From Mucilaginibacter sp. OK098 (GTDB lineage: Bacteria > Bacteroidota > Bacteroidia > Sphingobacteriales > Sphingobacteriaceae): a stretch of 62,418 bases of DNA. The DNA lies in the NCBI RefSeq assembly GCF_900142915.1, contig NZ_FRCM01000003.1, forward strand, positions 1-62,418, written 5' to 3'. Below, one piece after another: positions 1 to 9,900 of this stretch. The notes beneath the pieces are model-generated. The model was given only the letters and a program-made list of their open reading frames with translations. It was not told the DNA's origin and ran no database searches. Position 1 is the first letter of the stretch. Each line of letters starts with the position of its first letter. Both the position numbers and the translations under genes were made by a program.

Positions 1-1065
1 AGCATTATTCCAATTCCTGCAAACCTTGGCTTTAATGTTGGCATCGGAACCGCTACTCCTGCGGCATCATCACTCCTGCAGGTACAGAAAAACACGAACG
101 GACCCACAATTTCAACGGTAGTGAACAACGACCCGGGCGCAAATGCAAAAGCGTCCTTTATTGTTGGGTCAGTACCGGGAACAGGATTACCTGGTGGTAC
201 TTTCGGAAGCCTGGAATACCTGGGAGCCGGCCAGCTTTTAACCGGGCTGTTTGGTCCCGATCGTACAATGGTTCGCGGTTCCGGTGCGGGCGGGCTATTC
301 CTTACCGCTGAAAACACTGCCGGCGTAATATCTTTTGCCACAGGCGGCCCATCTATCGGGAACCAGCGAATGCTGATCAATTCAGCCGGTAATGTTGGGA
401 TCGGAACAACGAGCCCCGGAGCAAACCTATCGATTGTTGGAAACACAACAGGAGTTGCAGGGATTGTAGTAGCATCAAACAATGCCAGTGCCGGATATGC
501 AAATGCTGCTGGGATTCAGTTTAACTACAATTCAAATACAACACCATCAACCTTCCGGGTTGCCCGCATAGTTGCAGGGGTAGAATCAGGTGGTGGCGGC
601 GACCTGTATTTTGATACCGCCCCCAGCGCATCAGGCGCGTTTGATACAAAAATGACCATTTTACGAGGTGGCAATGTCGGTATAGGTACAACAATCCCCG
701 ACCAGAAGCTGACCGTAAACGGAACCATTCACTCCACTTTAGTTGTAGTTGATCCAACAGTCCCTGCACCGGATTATGTTTTTAATAAAGCCTATAACCT
801 GCAAACACTAGCTGAAATAAAAGCCTACACTGATAAAAACCACCACCTGCCCGGTGTACCTGCCGCTGCCGAAATAGAAAAGAGTGGCATCAACCTGGGC
901 GAAATGAACATGACGCTATTGAAAAAAGTGGAAGAGCTGACGCTGTACTTGATAGAGCAGAATAAGCAACTAGAAGAACAACAACGAGTAAATAAGGAGG
1001 TTAACTTAAGACTTGATCTCTTAACGAAACAGCTAAAGGCAGCAAAAAAGTCATCAATAAAATAA
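1..1065 (+). CDS. Secreted fibre-like protein, C-terminal part (5' truncated by window)
   Basis: The reading frame is open from the first base, so the gene starts upstream; a GTG at 121 is internal and is not a believable start. About 354 residues are visible. They contain repeated NVGIGT-[ST]-P segments (around 15-20, 132-138 and 226-230), typical of long secreted Bacteroidota fibre or tail-fibre-like proteins. The end follows the common pattern PDYVF...HHLPGVPAA.E....G.NLGEMN, then a roughly 50-residue heptad-rich coiled coil rich in Glu, Gln and Leu and a Lys-rich tail. The family is normally a trimeric or cell-surface fibre. It lies 27 bases before the RHS gene, so a shared transcript is likely. 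Its role is not known; surface adhesin or structural fibre are inferences. Confidence 0.7.
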   Translation, partial: SIIPIPANLGFNVGIGTATPAASSLLQVQKNTNGPTISTVVNNDPGANAKASFIVGSVPGTGLPGGTFGSLEYLGAGQLLTGLFGPDRTMVRGSGAGGLFLTAENTAGVISFATGGPSIGNQRMLINSAGNVGIGTTSPGANLSIVGNTTGVAGIVVASNNASAGYANAAGIQFNYNSNTTPSTFRVARIVAGVESGGGGDLYFDTAPSASGAFDTKMTILRGGNVGIGTTIPDQKLTVNGTIHSTLVVVDPTVPAPDYVFNKAYNLQTLAEIKAYTDKNHHLPGVPAAAEIEKSGINLGEMNMTLLKKVEELTLYLIEQNKQLEEQQRVNKEVNLRLDLLTKQLKAAKKSSIK

Positions 1066-1092
1066 GTCCCCAAACAGGTTACCCAATTACAT

Positions 1093-4000
1093 ATGCATAT
1101 GAAGGTTTATGCCAACAGATTACTAGCAATACTTACGCTGCCCCTACTTTCTGTAGCAAGCCCGGCGTTTGCCCAAAGCCAGAACAACTATTCAATAGTC
1201 GACAATCTGCATCCCATTACGCCAACCGCTTTTCAGTTCACCAAGTACACGGAGTTGCCGGTAAGTGAGTATACCGGCCTGCCCAACGTTTCAATACCGC
1301 TGTACGAAATAGAGGAGGACGGCATTAAAGTCCCCCTTACCTTAACCTACCAGGCTAACGGCATTCGGGTAAACCAGGACGCCAGCTGGGTGGGACTGGG
1401 GTGGGACTTGCAGGTAGGCAGCATCATCCAACAGATCAACGACCAGGACGATGGAAACGTACTTAACCGAATGCGCCCCGATTTTCAGACGTCGGGCCTG
1501 CCGAGCATATTTCCCTATAAGTACCAGTACTGCAATCCAAACGGGGGTAACCTAATCTGTAACTATGCCTGCAGCGGCACTCTGCCAATAAACCCGGTGG
1601 TCATAGGCAACGGCATGTACGTATATACCGCCGATTATGCGCCTTTCAATGGAAACTACATCCAGCCAAGCCCTAATTTCTTCGACGACCACAACTACTT
1701 AAGTATTGATTCGGAGCCTGACATCTATACTGCAAGCTTTCCTGGCCACTCCTTCAAGTTTATTTTTGATTGGGATTCAAATCAATTCGTCGCCTTAGAC
1801 AAAAAAGGATATAAAATAAGCCGCGATGGAGGATTTTTTACCGTGACGGTTCCCTCGGGGGAAATATTTACGTTTGCGGTCAAAAGCACCGTTTCTACAT
1901 CGTCCTCCTCCCAGGACGTTACCGGATATGGCACCAGTTCCACCTTGCAGCCATCATCCATTACCTGGCTGCTAACCCAAATTACTACCAAAAACAAAAA
2001 AGTCATTACGTTCAATTACAACACTCCTCCTACGACACCATCCAGCTGCTATCCGACATTTACCCAAAAGGGGATAATAGCTCCGATGACCGGATCAGCT
2101 CAATCTGACCGTGCTGGGGATTGGATCAACTCCTGTTATAATGGGAACCTTGTGGATCGCATTCCCACGAACGGAGTGCTGTACAATGCCTCCTATTCGC
2201 AGGAAAGATACTTCTATTTGAACTCGATCGTTTTCCCAAAAGGGGAAGTTGATTTCACCCTTTCAAACAGGAATGACATGCTGGGGGGCATGAAGCTTGA
2301 CAACATGTCGGTATCAACCTCACAGCAGGTTAAGTCTTACCTATTTAACTATTCTTATTTTGACGCCACTTCAGTCGGGGGCAATACGTTCACCTTTGGC
2401 AATTCAACTGATTTTGGCAGTACCCCACTATATAGGTTGCAATTATCGTCGCTTCAGGATAACAGCGGGGCAACGCACACCTTTACCTATAACCCAACTC
2501 AGCTTCCGGCCAAAAACAGCTTCGCGACCGACTATTGGGGATTTTACAATGGGCGAACCGCAAATACTACGGCCGTTCCAAACGGCTCCCAATTCGTCAA
2601 TGCAGCGTTGGGGATAGACAATTCCGCCTGGGGCAACAATGGCGACAACCATTCAGCGAACATTACGTACGCAACGGCAGGCATCCTTCAAAAGATCCAA
2701 TACCCGACCGGAGGATCGGTTAATTTCTCTTACGAGTTGAACCAGTTCAACAACTACTGGGTGCCGGGCTATTCAAGCAGCAGCAACACCCTATCATCCG
2801 GACTAGGCGTCAGAATAGGGTCGGTGACCTTTTTGGATGCAGTTGGCACCCAATTGAAAAAGACCAATTACACGTATTCCGGCGGCCTGGCCATTATGCC
2901 GCTGAACTTTTTCCGGACCTACATCTATACCACCATACCTCCCGGAAACGCGAATCCGGGGAATAATGGCTATATGTTTAAGAGCTTTACCGTAAAGGAA
3001 AGCAATATGTCAGGATTCTTTTCGGCCAATCCCTTCGCCTCCATAAATGGCGTTGGGTATGACCAGGTGACAAAAACTGACGTTGATGCAAGCAACAATA
3101 CGAACGGAAAAACGGTAACCAATTATTTCAACAACAAGGATCTTGTGTATGAAAGCGAGAGCACGGTCAACCAAATCAGCCCCACTATGCCTGCCTATAA
3201 GAACCGTTCGTATCCTGAAAATGGCTCCATAAAATCTATACAAACGTACGATAGCAACAATGCCTTATTAAAGGGCATATCAAATACCTATTACAACGAC
3301 AACTCCGCGCTCTATTATGGCGCCCGGGTGTTCGGCTATGCCAGCCTGGTTACCTACAACGGTACAACGTTGGAGCAAACCGGCCGCAACCAGGCTATGG
3401 TCGGCTACTATCCGATCTTTGATTTTGAAACGCTGCTCGGCAGCAGTACGGAAACTGATTATTTCGGCACCGATAGCGTTGCAACAACCACGAGCTATTC
3501 TTACGGACAGTATAATTTCCCGGTTACAACCACCAAGACGAATTCAACCTTTAACGAATTCACCCAGTTTTCATACCCTTACAACAATCCAAGCGATCCC
3601 GTTTTAGTCGCGATGACCGCCCAGAACCGCCTTTCGGACCCTGTTACCGTGGTCAAGTCAAGCGGCATTCATGGCTCGGCCATCTTTAACTTCACCAGAA
3701 GCTACCAGCAGATCGGAAGCCTGTTCGTTCCAAGCCAGGACATAGTATATATACGCAATGGGAACGCGGCACGGCCGACAACCACCAGTTACGACAGCTT
3801 TGACCCGGCAAATGGCAACATTTTCCAGTATACAAAAAACACACTGACCGACAGCTACCTATATGACTATAACAAGGAGTATGTCATCGCTGAGGTAAAA
3901 AACGCGCCGTACACCTCCGTCGCATACACCTCATTTGAGGCGGATGGAAAAGGCCGGTGGAAGTATTCGGGAAACAACCTGCCTGATAACACGGCCCCAA

Positions 4001-4920
4001 CCGGCAAGAAATCGTACGCGCTAGGCAGCGGCAATATTTACCGGGACAGCTTGAATGCCACGCAAAACTACGTCGTCTCGTACTGGAGCAAGAATGGCGC
4101 GCAAAGTGTGAACGGAAGCGCGACTTCCGTTCAGGGCTACACCTACAGTGGATGGACGTACTTTGAGCACGACATTACCAATCCATCGGGAGGCACCATA
4201 ACAGTATCGGGCACGGGAACCATCGATGAATTGCGGCTGTATCCGTATAACGCCCAGATGACAACGTACACCTACGAGCCATTGGTTGGCATCACCAGCC
4301 AAAGCGATGTAGGAGGGAAGATATCCTACTACGAGTATGACGGCTCAAAGCGCCTATTGGACATTAGGGACCAAAGTCGCAATATCCTAAAGGCCTACTG
4401 CTACAATTACGCCGGACAGTCTGTAAGTTGCGGTGTTACTGTTATGTATTCCAGCGCGGCCAAATCCGGATCATTTACAAAAGTATGCAGCGGGGGCTAT
4501 ACCGGTTCTACGGTCAATTACAACGTCGCTGCCGGCAAGTACACGTCTACCATGTCGCAGCAAGACGCGGACAACCGGGCCCAGGCCGATGTTGACGCAA
4601 ACGGGCAAAATTACGCGAATGCAAACGGTACCTGCCTGCAGAATGTAACTTTTAATTTAAGCAACACAACGAACAGCGCATATCAGGTCAGTTTTTCAAG
4701 CCCGGGCTATAGCAATACCTATAATTTCCTGGTTCCGGGATCCTCATCAATTTCGATACCTGCTGGCACGTATTCGGTTGACGTGTATACCATTGACGGA
4801 ACAACTGTGTCCCGTACATTTATACTGGGACTGCGCGCACCGATCGTCGCGCCGCGGGCAACGTTTTCTAACGTAAATGTATCTACAGGAAGCTCTGACC
4901 TTAGCCTTTCAATTCAATAA
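1093..4920 (+). CDS. Secreted RHS/YD-repeat-type protein with DUF5977-like domain
   Basis: This is a 1275-residue exported protein. A signal peptide (about residues 3-28, ending AFAQ) follows two in-frame ATGs at 1093 and 1099; the second starts the cleaner signal sequence. The N-terminal region (PTAFQFTKYTELPVSEYTGLP, then a GLGWDL motif) is the characteristic first half of paired Bacteroidota RHS systems. The middle is rich in Tyr, Asn, Thr and Gly as in YD-repeat shells. Near residues 1110-1180 there is a DUF5977-like segment (SQQDADNRAQADVDANGQNY). It has no RHS core and no toxin tail; those are on the next gene, 9 bases downstream. It probably forms part of the shell or display scaffold for the partner. 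The exact function is inferred from family and context. Confidence 0.8.
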   Translation: MHMKVYANRLLAILTLPLLSVASPAFAQSQNNYSIVDNLHPITPTAFQFTKYTELPVSEYTGLPNVSIPLYEIEEDGIKVPLTLTYQANGIRVNQDASWVGLGWDLQVGSIIQQINDQDDGNVLNRMRPDFQTSGLPSIFPYKYQYCNPNGGNLICNYACSGTLPINPVVIGNGMYVYTADYAPFNGNYIQPSPNFFDDHNYLSIDSEPDIYTASFPGHSFKFIFDWDSNQFVALDKKGYKISRDGGFFTVTVPSGEIFTFAVKSTVSTSSSSQDVTGYGTSSTLQPSSITWLLTQITTKNKKVITFNYNTPPTTPSSCYPTFTQKGIIAPMTGSAQSDRAGDWINSCYNGNLVDRIPTNGVLYNASYSQERYFYLNSIVFPKGEVDFTLSNRNDMLGGMKLDNMSVSTSQQVKSYLFNYSYFDATSVGGNTFTFGNSTDFGSTPLYRLQLSSLQDNSGATHTFTYNPTQLPAKNSFATDYWGFYNGRTANTTAVPNGSQFVNAALGIDNSAWGNNGDNHSANITYATAGILQKIQYPTGGSVNFSYELNQFNNYWVPGYSSSSNTLSSGLGVRIGSVTFLDAVGTQLKKTNYTYSGGLAIMPLNFFRTYIYTTIPPGNANPGNNGYMFKSFTVKESNMSGFFSANPFASINGVGYDQVTKTDVDASNNTNGKTVTNYFNNKDLVYESESTVNQISPTMPAYKNRSYPENGSIKSIQTYDSNNALLKGISNTYYNDNSALYYGARVFGYASLVTYNGTTLEQTGRNQAMVGYYPIFDFETLLGSSTETDYFGTDSVATTTSYSYGQYNFPVTTTKTNSTFNEFTQFSYPYNNPSDPVLVAMTAQNRLSDPVTVVKSSGIHGSAIFNFTRSYQQIGSLFVPSQDIVYIRNGNAARPTTTSYDSFDPANGNIFQYTKNTLTDSYLYDYNKEYVIAEVKNAPYTSVAYTSFEADGKGRWKYSGNNLPDNTAPTGKKSYALGSGNIYRDSLNATQNYVVSYWSKNGAQSVNGSATSVQGYTYSGWTYFEHDITNPSGGTITVSGTGTIDELRLYPYNAQMTTYTYEPLVGITSQSDVGGKISYYEYDGSKRLLDIRDQSRNILKAYCYNYAGQSVSCGVTVMYSSAAKSGSFTKVCSGGYTGSTVNYNVAAGKYTSTMSQQDADNRAQADVDANGQNYANANGTCLQNVTFNLSNTTNSAYQVSFSSPGYSNTYNFLVPGSSSISIPAGTYSVDVYTIDGTTVSRTFILGLRAPIVAPRATFSNVNVSTGSSDLSLSIQ

Positions 4921-4929
4921 TAGAAAGTC

Positions 4930-7900
4930 ATGAAAAAAACAATCAGATCCTCAACAGCCGTTTTCATAAGCATAATGCGAAGCCGCTTCGCAAAGAGCAT
5001 TGTGCTTTTGCTTTCTTTTTCACTAATCGGAGAATGCACCCTAGCTCAAATTGTAAGAGGCCCCCTTGTACTGTCATCGCCGAACACTACCGGAGACCAT
5101 GGAAGCGATACCAGGGTAACGCTCAGCCCCGGTTTCAGAAGTACTGCTCCATTCAGCGCTTTTATACAACAGATCGTATCGCCAAGTCAGAGCATGAACT
5201 ATGTTCTTACCTATTCCCCCCGCGTACCCGTAACCGACCTTAGCACATTGCCGTTAAGCACGACCGCCAATGTAAACAAGTCCATAGCATATTTTGACGG
5301 GCTGGGACGCCCTGTTCAGACTGTCGATGTTCAGGCCAGTCCGACACAACGGGATTTGGTGCAGCCGAAGTCGTATGATCAATTTGATAGAGAGTCAACA
5401 ACGTATTTGCCCTATTCCGTCTTACCAACTGTTTCAAGCGACGGTAGTTTTAAAACTACCGCAATAGCGGATGAAGCCTCTTTTTATGCTAGCCCTTCCA
5501 ATGTCAGTACATGGAATGCTCCTGGAGTCGTAAGTACTGGATACCCATTTGAAACCACGGGATTTGAAGTATCCCCTTTAAACAGGGCTACTGAGCAAGG
5601 CAGCTATGGAGATTCATGGCAGCTCACCGGCACATCAGGCGACCCCCACGCCGGCCACACCGCCAAAATAGCGTATGCATCGAATAACGCTGCTAACTTA
5701 ACAAGCGGAACAGGTTTTTGGGCAAAAAATTATGGGGTAAATTATGTGTACACTGTTGATGGCAATTATTTATATAAAAATACATTATCAGATTTGGGAA
5801 GCTATCCTGCAAACACTCTTTACGTAAGGGTTACAAAAAACCAAAACTGGTCTTCATCCCAAACCAATTTAAAATGGAATACCGTTGAAGAATATAGAGA
5901 TAAAAGTCAGCAACTCATACTTAAGCGTACCTATAACTACAATACCAGCACCAGTCAGACTGAAATTTCATCCACGTACTATGTATATGATGACTATGGG
6001 AATTTGACTTACGTCTTGCCGACAGGGGCAACCCCGGATGACGGTGTTACTCAAGCAGATCTAGATACTTGGTGTTATCAGTACAGGTACGACGGGCGAA
6101 ATCGGTTAATTGGAAAAAAATCGCCGAGCAAAGGTTGGGAGTTGACCCTTTATAATAAGCTAGATCAGGTGGTTGCCACGCAGGATTCCGTTCAGCGTAC
6201 GAAAAGCCCACAGGAGTGGACGATAATTAAATACGACGGGGTTGGAAGGTCAATTCTTTCAGGTATTTACCAATACGCCGGAAGCGTTCCTGGAACTGAT
6301 TATAGGTTAACGCTGCAAAATTTAGTCGATGCTCAAACCAATCAGTGGGAAACTCCAACGACGAGCGGAAATGGCTATTCTGCGACAACTTGGCCCACCT
6401 CATGGTCTTCTACCCTATATTTAAATTATTACGACAATTATGTGAATAACCCGGTTCTACCGTACACCTATTCGTCTGGCAGCACGATGACCCGGGGATT
6501 GCAAACCGCAAGCAAAACATCAATATTAAGCTCCGCGACGGACGCACTATGGACGCAAAATTACTATGACGATCAAAACAGGATTAACAAATCCTTCCAG
6601 CAGCATTACCTGGGAGGGATAGTAAGCGTTAATAACTACGATGAAATAACCGACAGATATGATTTTACCGGAAACGTTCTTTCATCAACACGGAAGCAAT
6701 ACAGTAATGGGACCGGCAATGTTTTGACGTTAAATGTCACCGTCAGGGATAGTTTTAAATATGACCACATCGGTCGAAAAACCAAGTCTTTTATGCAGGT
6801 GGATGCAGGGGTGAACGTCCTATTAGCCAATTACATTTACAATGAGGTCGGGCAATCTTATTTAAAGAAATTACATTCTGAAGATGGTGGATCAAACTTT
6901 ATTGAGACAGTTACCAGTTCTTACAACCCCAGAGGCTGGATGGCGGAAACCTCCTCGGCTAATTTTGATGAGAAATTATACTTTGACACACCATCGGGCG
7001 CTATTACCGGGGCCGTCGGGACATTTACCGGCGCTATAGCGGAGGCCTGGTATAATTCTGCAAACGTTGCCAATAAAGGATTTTCATATTTATATGATAA
7101 CAGCAATAGGTTGATTTCTTCAAAGTATTACCAGGGAACTAATTATATAGGCAACCTTGATGAAACGATAAATTACGATCCATCAGGAAATATTTTAAGC
7201 CTTCAAAGAGGAAACAACGGTGCGCTTCCTTACGTTTATAGCGGAACATTTAACTACAGCAGCTACACGGGCAATCAGCTAAATACCGTAAGCAACAATG
7301 GCTCTGCCTACAGATCTTTTGCGTATGACGCTAACGGAAATACAACGTCAAGTGGGTCTTATAGCTTTGATTATAACTTGCTCAATCTTCCAAACCACGC
7401 AATGCAAAACGGCACGGCATTTAATACTTATGTTTACGATTCATATGGAAATAAACTAAGGAAAATAAGCGCATTGTCCGGGACTACAGACTACATTTCA
7501 GGGATACAATATAAAAATGGAGTGATCGACTTTATCGCAACAGATGAAGGCCGGTATGTTAACAACGGCGCCCCATCTTACCAATATGACCTAAAAGACC
7601 ACCTTGGTAACATAAGGGTAGTGATACAAAAGAAAACTGCCACCTCTGCTACCAATATACAGGATCAGGAATATTATGCATTCGGCCTGAATGTAACTAA
7701 CTATGATAATTCCTCAAATAATAAGTATTTATATAATGGAAAGGAAATACAGGACGAAAGCAATTTAAACCAGTATGATTACGGAGCCCGTTTCTATGAT
7801 CCGGTAATTGCAAGGTGGACCAGCCCTGACCTTTTGTCTGATGACTATGATTCTGTTTCTCCCTATGGCTACGCAGAAAACAATCCGGTGCTTAACACCG

Positions 7901-8640
7901 ATCCCTATGGGCTATGGACCCAGACGTACAGCGGATGGACTACCAATGACCCTGACGAGATTCAGGACTTTTACAATTATTTAAAGTACACGCATGATAG
8001 GAATGTCCACGTAAGCGATGGGCAGGATGGGTCGGGTGAAGACAATGAAGCCTTTAGGCTGTTCGGAGCCAGTCGGACACATGATTATATATTTATCTTC
8101 TACAACAGGAATAACCAGGCTGCGGCAAAAAGGAACGTAGAGCATGCTAAGGCGACAATGGCAGGCGGATCGGCTTTTGCCATGACTGCCATGGCTGACA
8201 CGAAAGGACCTTTCGTGGAGGTTGGCGCTTTTATTGGCTCGGTGGCGTTTATTCTTACTGCAGATGCGGCACTGAATGATTTGGTAAAGCATCATTCTGA
8301 TCAATTCTCGCCCCAGGACATTCAATTACCCTTACCTTCGCGTCAAGAAGCCTTAAGACGAGCGAAAGACCATGCCCAAGTGTCAAGAAAAACAGGACAA
8401 GATCTTCCGATGGATGTAACAAGACCAAGTAGCCGAGGGCGAAACTGGGAAGAGATGAAAGCAAGAGGAGCAAACAAAGTCGGTCGCCAAGATACAATTG
8501 GCGGAAATTTTTGGAGAGACGATCCTGATGGCCATCCAGATTCATTAGAAGATGGTATCCCAGATTATCATAAATATCCACATATTCATTCCACTAACCG
8601 TCAAGGTGAAGAACGGGTCTTCCCTTATGATAATAACTAA
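4930..8640 (+). CDS. RHS repeat-associated core protein with C-terminal toxin-like domain
   Basis: This is a 1236-residue exported protein with a long signal region (residues 1-40, ending LAQ). The N-terminus has a DUF6443-like block (SIAYFDGLGRPVQTVDVQ), followed by many YD-type repeats (YDDYGNLTYV, YDGVGRS, YDANGNT). The RHS core starts near residue 890 (DLKDHLGNIRV) and passes through YNGKEIQDE and YDYGARFYDP to the closing motif DPYGLW at about 991-996. Residues 997-1236 are a different kind of sequence: a hydrophobic stretch near 1080-1115, then a polar tail with His-rich motifs DDPDGHP and YPHIHS close to the end. This layout is that of a polymorphic toxin, in which the core cuts and encloses the variable tail. 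I cannot assign the toxin activity; the paired His motifs suggest a nuclease-like fold only weakly. A candidate immunity gene starts 3 bases after the stop. Confidence 0.88.
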   Translation: MKKTIRSSTAVFISIMRSRFAKSIVLLLSFSLIGECTLAQIVRGPLVLSSPNTTGDHGSDTRVTLSPGFRSTAPFSAFIQQIVSPSQSMNYVLTYSPRVPVTDLSTLPLSTTANVNKSIAYFDGLGRPVQTVDVQASPTQRDLVQPKSYDQFDRESTTYLPYSVLPTVSSDGSFKTTAIADEASFYASPSNVSTWNAPGVVSTGYPFETTGFEVSPLNRATEQGSYGDSWQLTGTSGDPHAGHTAKIAYASNNAANLTSGTGFWAKNYGVNYVYTVDGNYLYKNTLSDLGSYPANTLYVRVTKNQNWSSSQTNLKWNTVEEYRDKSQQLILKRTYNYNTSTSQTEISSTYYVYDDYGNLTYVLPTGATPDDGVTQADLDTWCYQYRYDGRNRLIGKKSPSKGWELTLYNKLDQVVATQDSVQRTKSPQEWTIIKYDGVGRSILSGIYQYAGSVPGTDYRLTLQNLVDAQTNQWETPTTSGNGYSATTWPTSWSSTLYLNYYDNYVNNPVLPYTYSSGSTMTRGLQTASKTSILSSATDALWTQNYYDDQNRINKSFQQHYLGGIVSVNNYDEITDRYDFTGNVLSSTRKQYSNGTGNVLTLNVTVRDSFKYDHIGRKTKSFMQVDAGVNVLLANYIYNEVGQSYLKKLHSEDGGSNFIETVTSSYNPRGWMAETSSANFDEKLYFDTPSGAITGAVGTFTGAIAEAWYNSANVANKGFSYLYDNSNRLISSKYYQGTNYIGNLDETINYDPSGNILSLQRGNNGALPYVYSGTFNYSSYTGNQLNTVSNNGSAYRSFAYDANGNTTSSGSYSFDYNLLNLPNHAMQNGTAFNTYVYDSYGNKLRKISALSGTTDYISGIQYKNGVIDFIATDEGRYVNNGAPSYQYDLKDHLGNIRVVIQKKTATSATNIQDQEYYAFGLNVTNYDNSSNNKYLYNGKEIQDESNLNQYDYGARFYDPVIARWTSPDLLSDDYDSVSPYGYAENNPVLNTDPYGLWTQTYSGWTTNDPDEIQDFYNYLKYTHDRNVHVSDGQDGSGEDNEAFRLFGASRTHDYIFIFYNRNNQAAAKRNVEHAKATMAGGSAFAMTAMADTKGPFVEVGAFIGSVAFILTADAALNDLVKHHSDQFSPQDIQLPLPSRQEALRRAKDHAQVSRKTGQDLPMDVTRPSSRGRNWEEMKARGANKVGRQDTIGGNFWRDDPDGHPDSLEDGIPDYHKYPHIHSTNRQGEERVFPYDNN

Positions 8641-8643
8641 TAT

Positions 8644-9252
8644 ATGAAACCAACTATTTACACATGTCGTGAAGACAACGAACTTTGGATAAAAGAAAAG
8701 TTCGAAGTTCCTATTGATTATAATATAAATGATTTTGTATGGAGATTGCCGGATAGATCCTTAGGATTCAATAATGGTGAAATGGCCTTGGTCTTCGTAA
8801 AAACTTTACTGCAAAATTCATTCACAATATTGTTCCCGAGTTTAGTTTATGTAGATAACGACATAGAAAAGCATATTCATAATTTAAAAGGAATAACATT
8901 TTTTGATAACATTGAGGAATTAAAAAATGAATATGACGCCCTCGTTTTATTTAAAGAAAAGGAGAAAAAAAACCTCCTTCTTCAAAGATATAACAAGCCT
9001 ATTGAAACACTGACAGAACCTGTTATTAAGAAATGGTTTAATTCTAATTCGGGAATGTATACTAAAGAGTTTACAGATTATTGTATCTCTAAAAACTTAA
9101 AGTTTATAGTTTGGGCATATTCTGATTGGAATATATATTTTTATAGTTTTGAAACTTTCAATGAAATAAATGAAATTGTCAGGAGCGCTGCAGATAAGCT
9201 TGAAATTGAATTAAAAAAAGTGAATGATGTAACTAAAATGCCTTACCATTGA
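8644..9252 (+). CDS. Candidate immunity protein for the RHS toxin tail
   Basis: This 202-residue protein has no signal peptide or membrane segment and is rich in Lys, Glu, Asn, Phe and aromatic residues. I do not recognise a family. It begins 3 bases after the stop of the RHS toxin gene, and its DNA is much more AT-rich than the RHS shell. Both features are usual for immunity genes that travel with their toxin tails. A cytoplasmic protein would fit a toxin acting inside sister cells. The immunity role is inferred from position and size only. It could also be an orphan cargo gene. Confidence 0.6.
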   Translation: MKPTIYTCREDNELWIKEKFEVPIDYNINDFVWRLPDRSLGFNNGEMALVFVKTLLQNSFTILFPSLVYVDNDIEKHIHNLKGITFFDNIEELKNEYDALVLFKEKEKKNLLLQRYNKPIETLTEPVIKKWFNSNSGMYTKEFTDYCISKNLKFIVWAYSDWNIYFYSFETFNEINEIVRSAADKLEIELKKVNDVTKMPYH

Positions 9253-9322
9253 AGCTTTGGAAATTTATCATTTCCCCCCTTGTATGAATATCAAGATGGA
9301 AATATAAATAGAAGTCGTATTG

Positions 9323-9865
9323 ATGAAAAACTTTTTTTTAGCACTCGCTCTCAGCATGTTGAACGTAGGTTTATGCTTGGGTCAACAAATCAAATATGAT
9401 ATAAGACCTGATATAACGATTCGTGGTACAAAATACGCTAAGCTTTTTAAGAAGACTAACGAAACTGAAGAGTGCAACGATCAAAAAAGCGGTTCAGTAA
9501 TTGACAAAAACAAATTATCGTCTTGCTTCAGGCTCGTAAAAACCATCAGCTCTACTGATAGCAGGAAGATCGTTGGGATTTTACGGTCAAAAGGCACTTA
9601 TGGCTTTTTAAAATACGACTGCTTTTCTACCGACTACGCGATAGTGCTTTTTAGCAAAAGTGATGCTGTAATTGGCTATGTGAATTTTAGCTTTACGTGC
9701 GGGAATTTGTATTCAAATCCGGTAATTGACGAGCAGAAATCCTTATCTCCCAAGAATTACAGCCTCGTGGGATTCTCAAAAAATGGAAAAAGTCAATTAT
9801 TGAAAATACTACGGCTTTCCAAATTAAATCTAAATAAAGACAGTAATTCAAATTTAACACAGTAA
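9323..9865 (+). CDS. Secreted hypothetical protein
   Basis: This protein of about 180 residues starts with a signal peptide (MKNFFLALALSMLNVGLCLGQ). A TTG lies one codon upstream at 9320, but the ATG at 9323 directly opens the signal sequence and is preferred. The mature part has four Cys residues (EECND, SSCFRL, YDCFST, FTCGN), which may form two disulfides after export, and a Lys/Asn-rich tail. No family is recognised. It follows the candidate immunity gene by 70 bases in the same orientation and shares its AT-rich composition, so it probably arrived with it. It could be a second, periplasm-acting immunity or accessory protein; this is speculative. Confidence 0.6.
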   Translation: MKNFFLALALSMLNVGLCLGQQIKYDIRPDITIRGTKYAKLFKKTNETEECNDQKSGSVIDKNKLSSCFRLVKTISSTDSRKIVGILRSKGTYGFLKYDCFSTDYAIVLFSKSDAVIGYVNFSFTCGNLYSNPVIDEQKSLSPKNYSLVGFSKNGKSQLLKILRLSKLNLNKDSNSNLTQ

Positions 9866-9900
9866 AGAAATAGCTTGTGGAAAAAAATCGAATGAAATGC

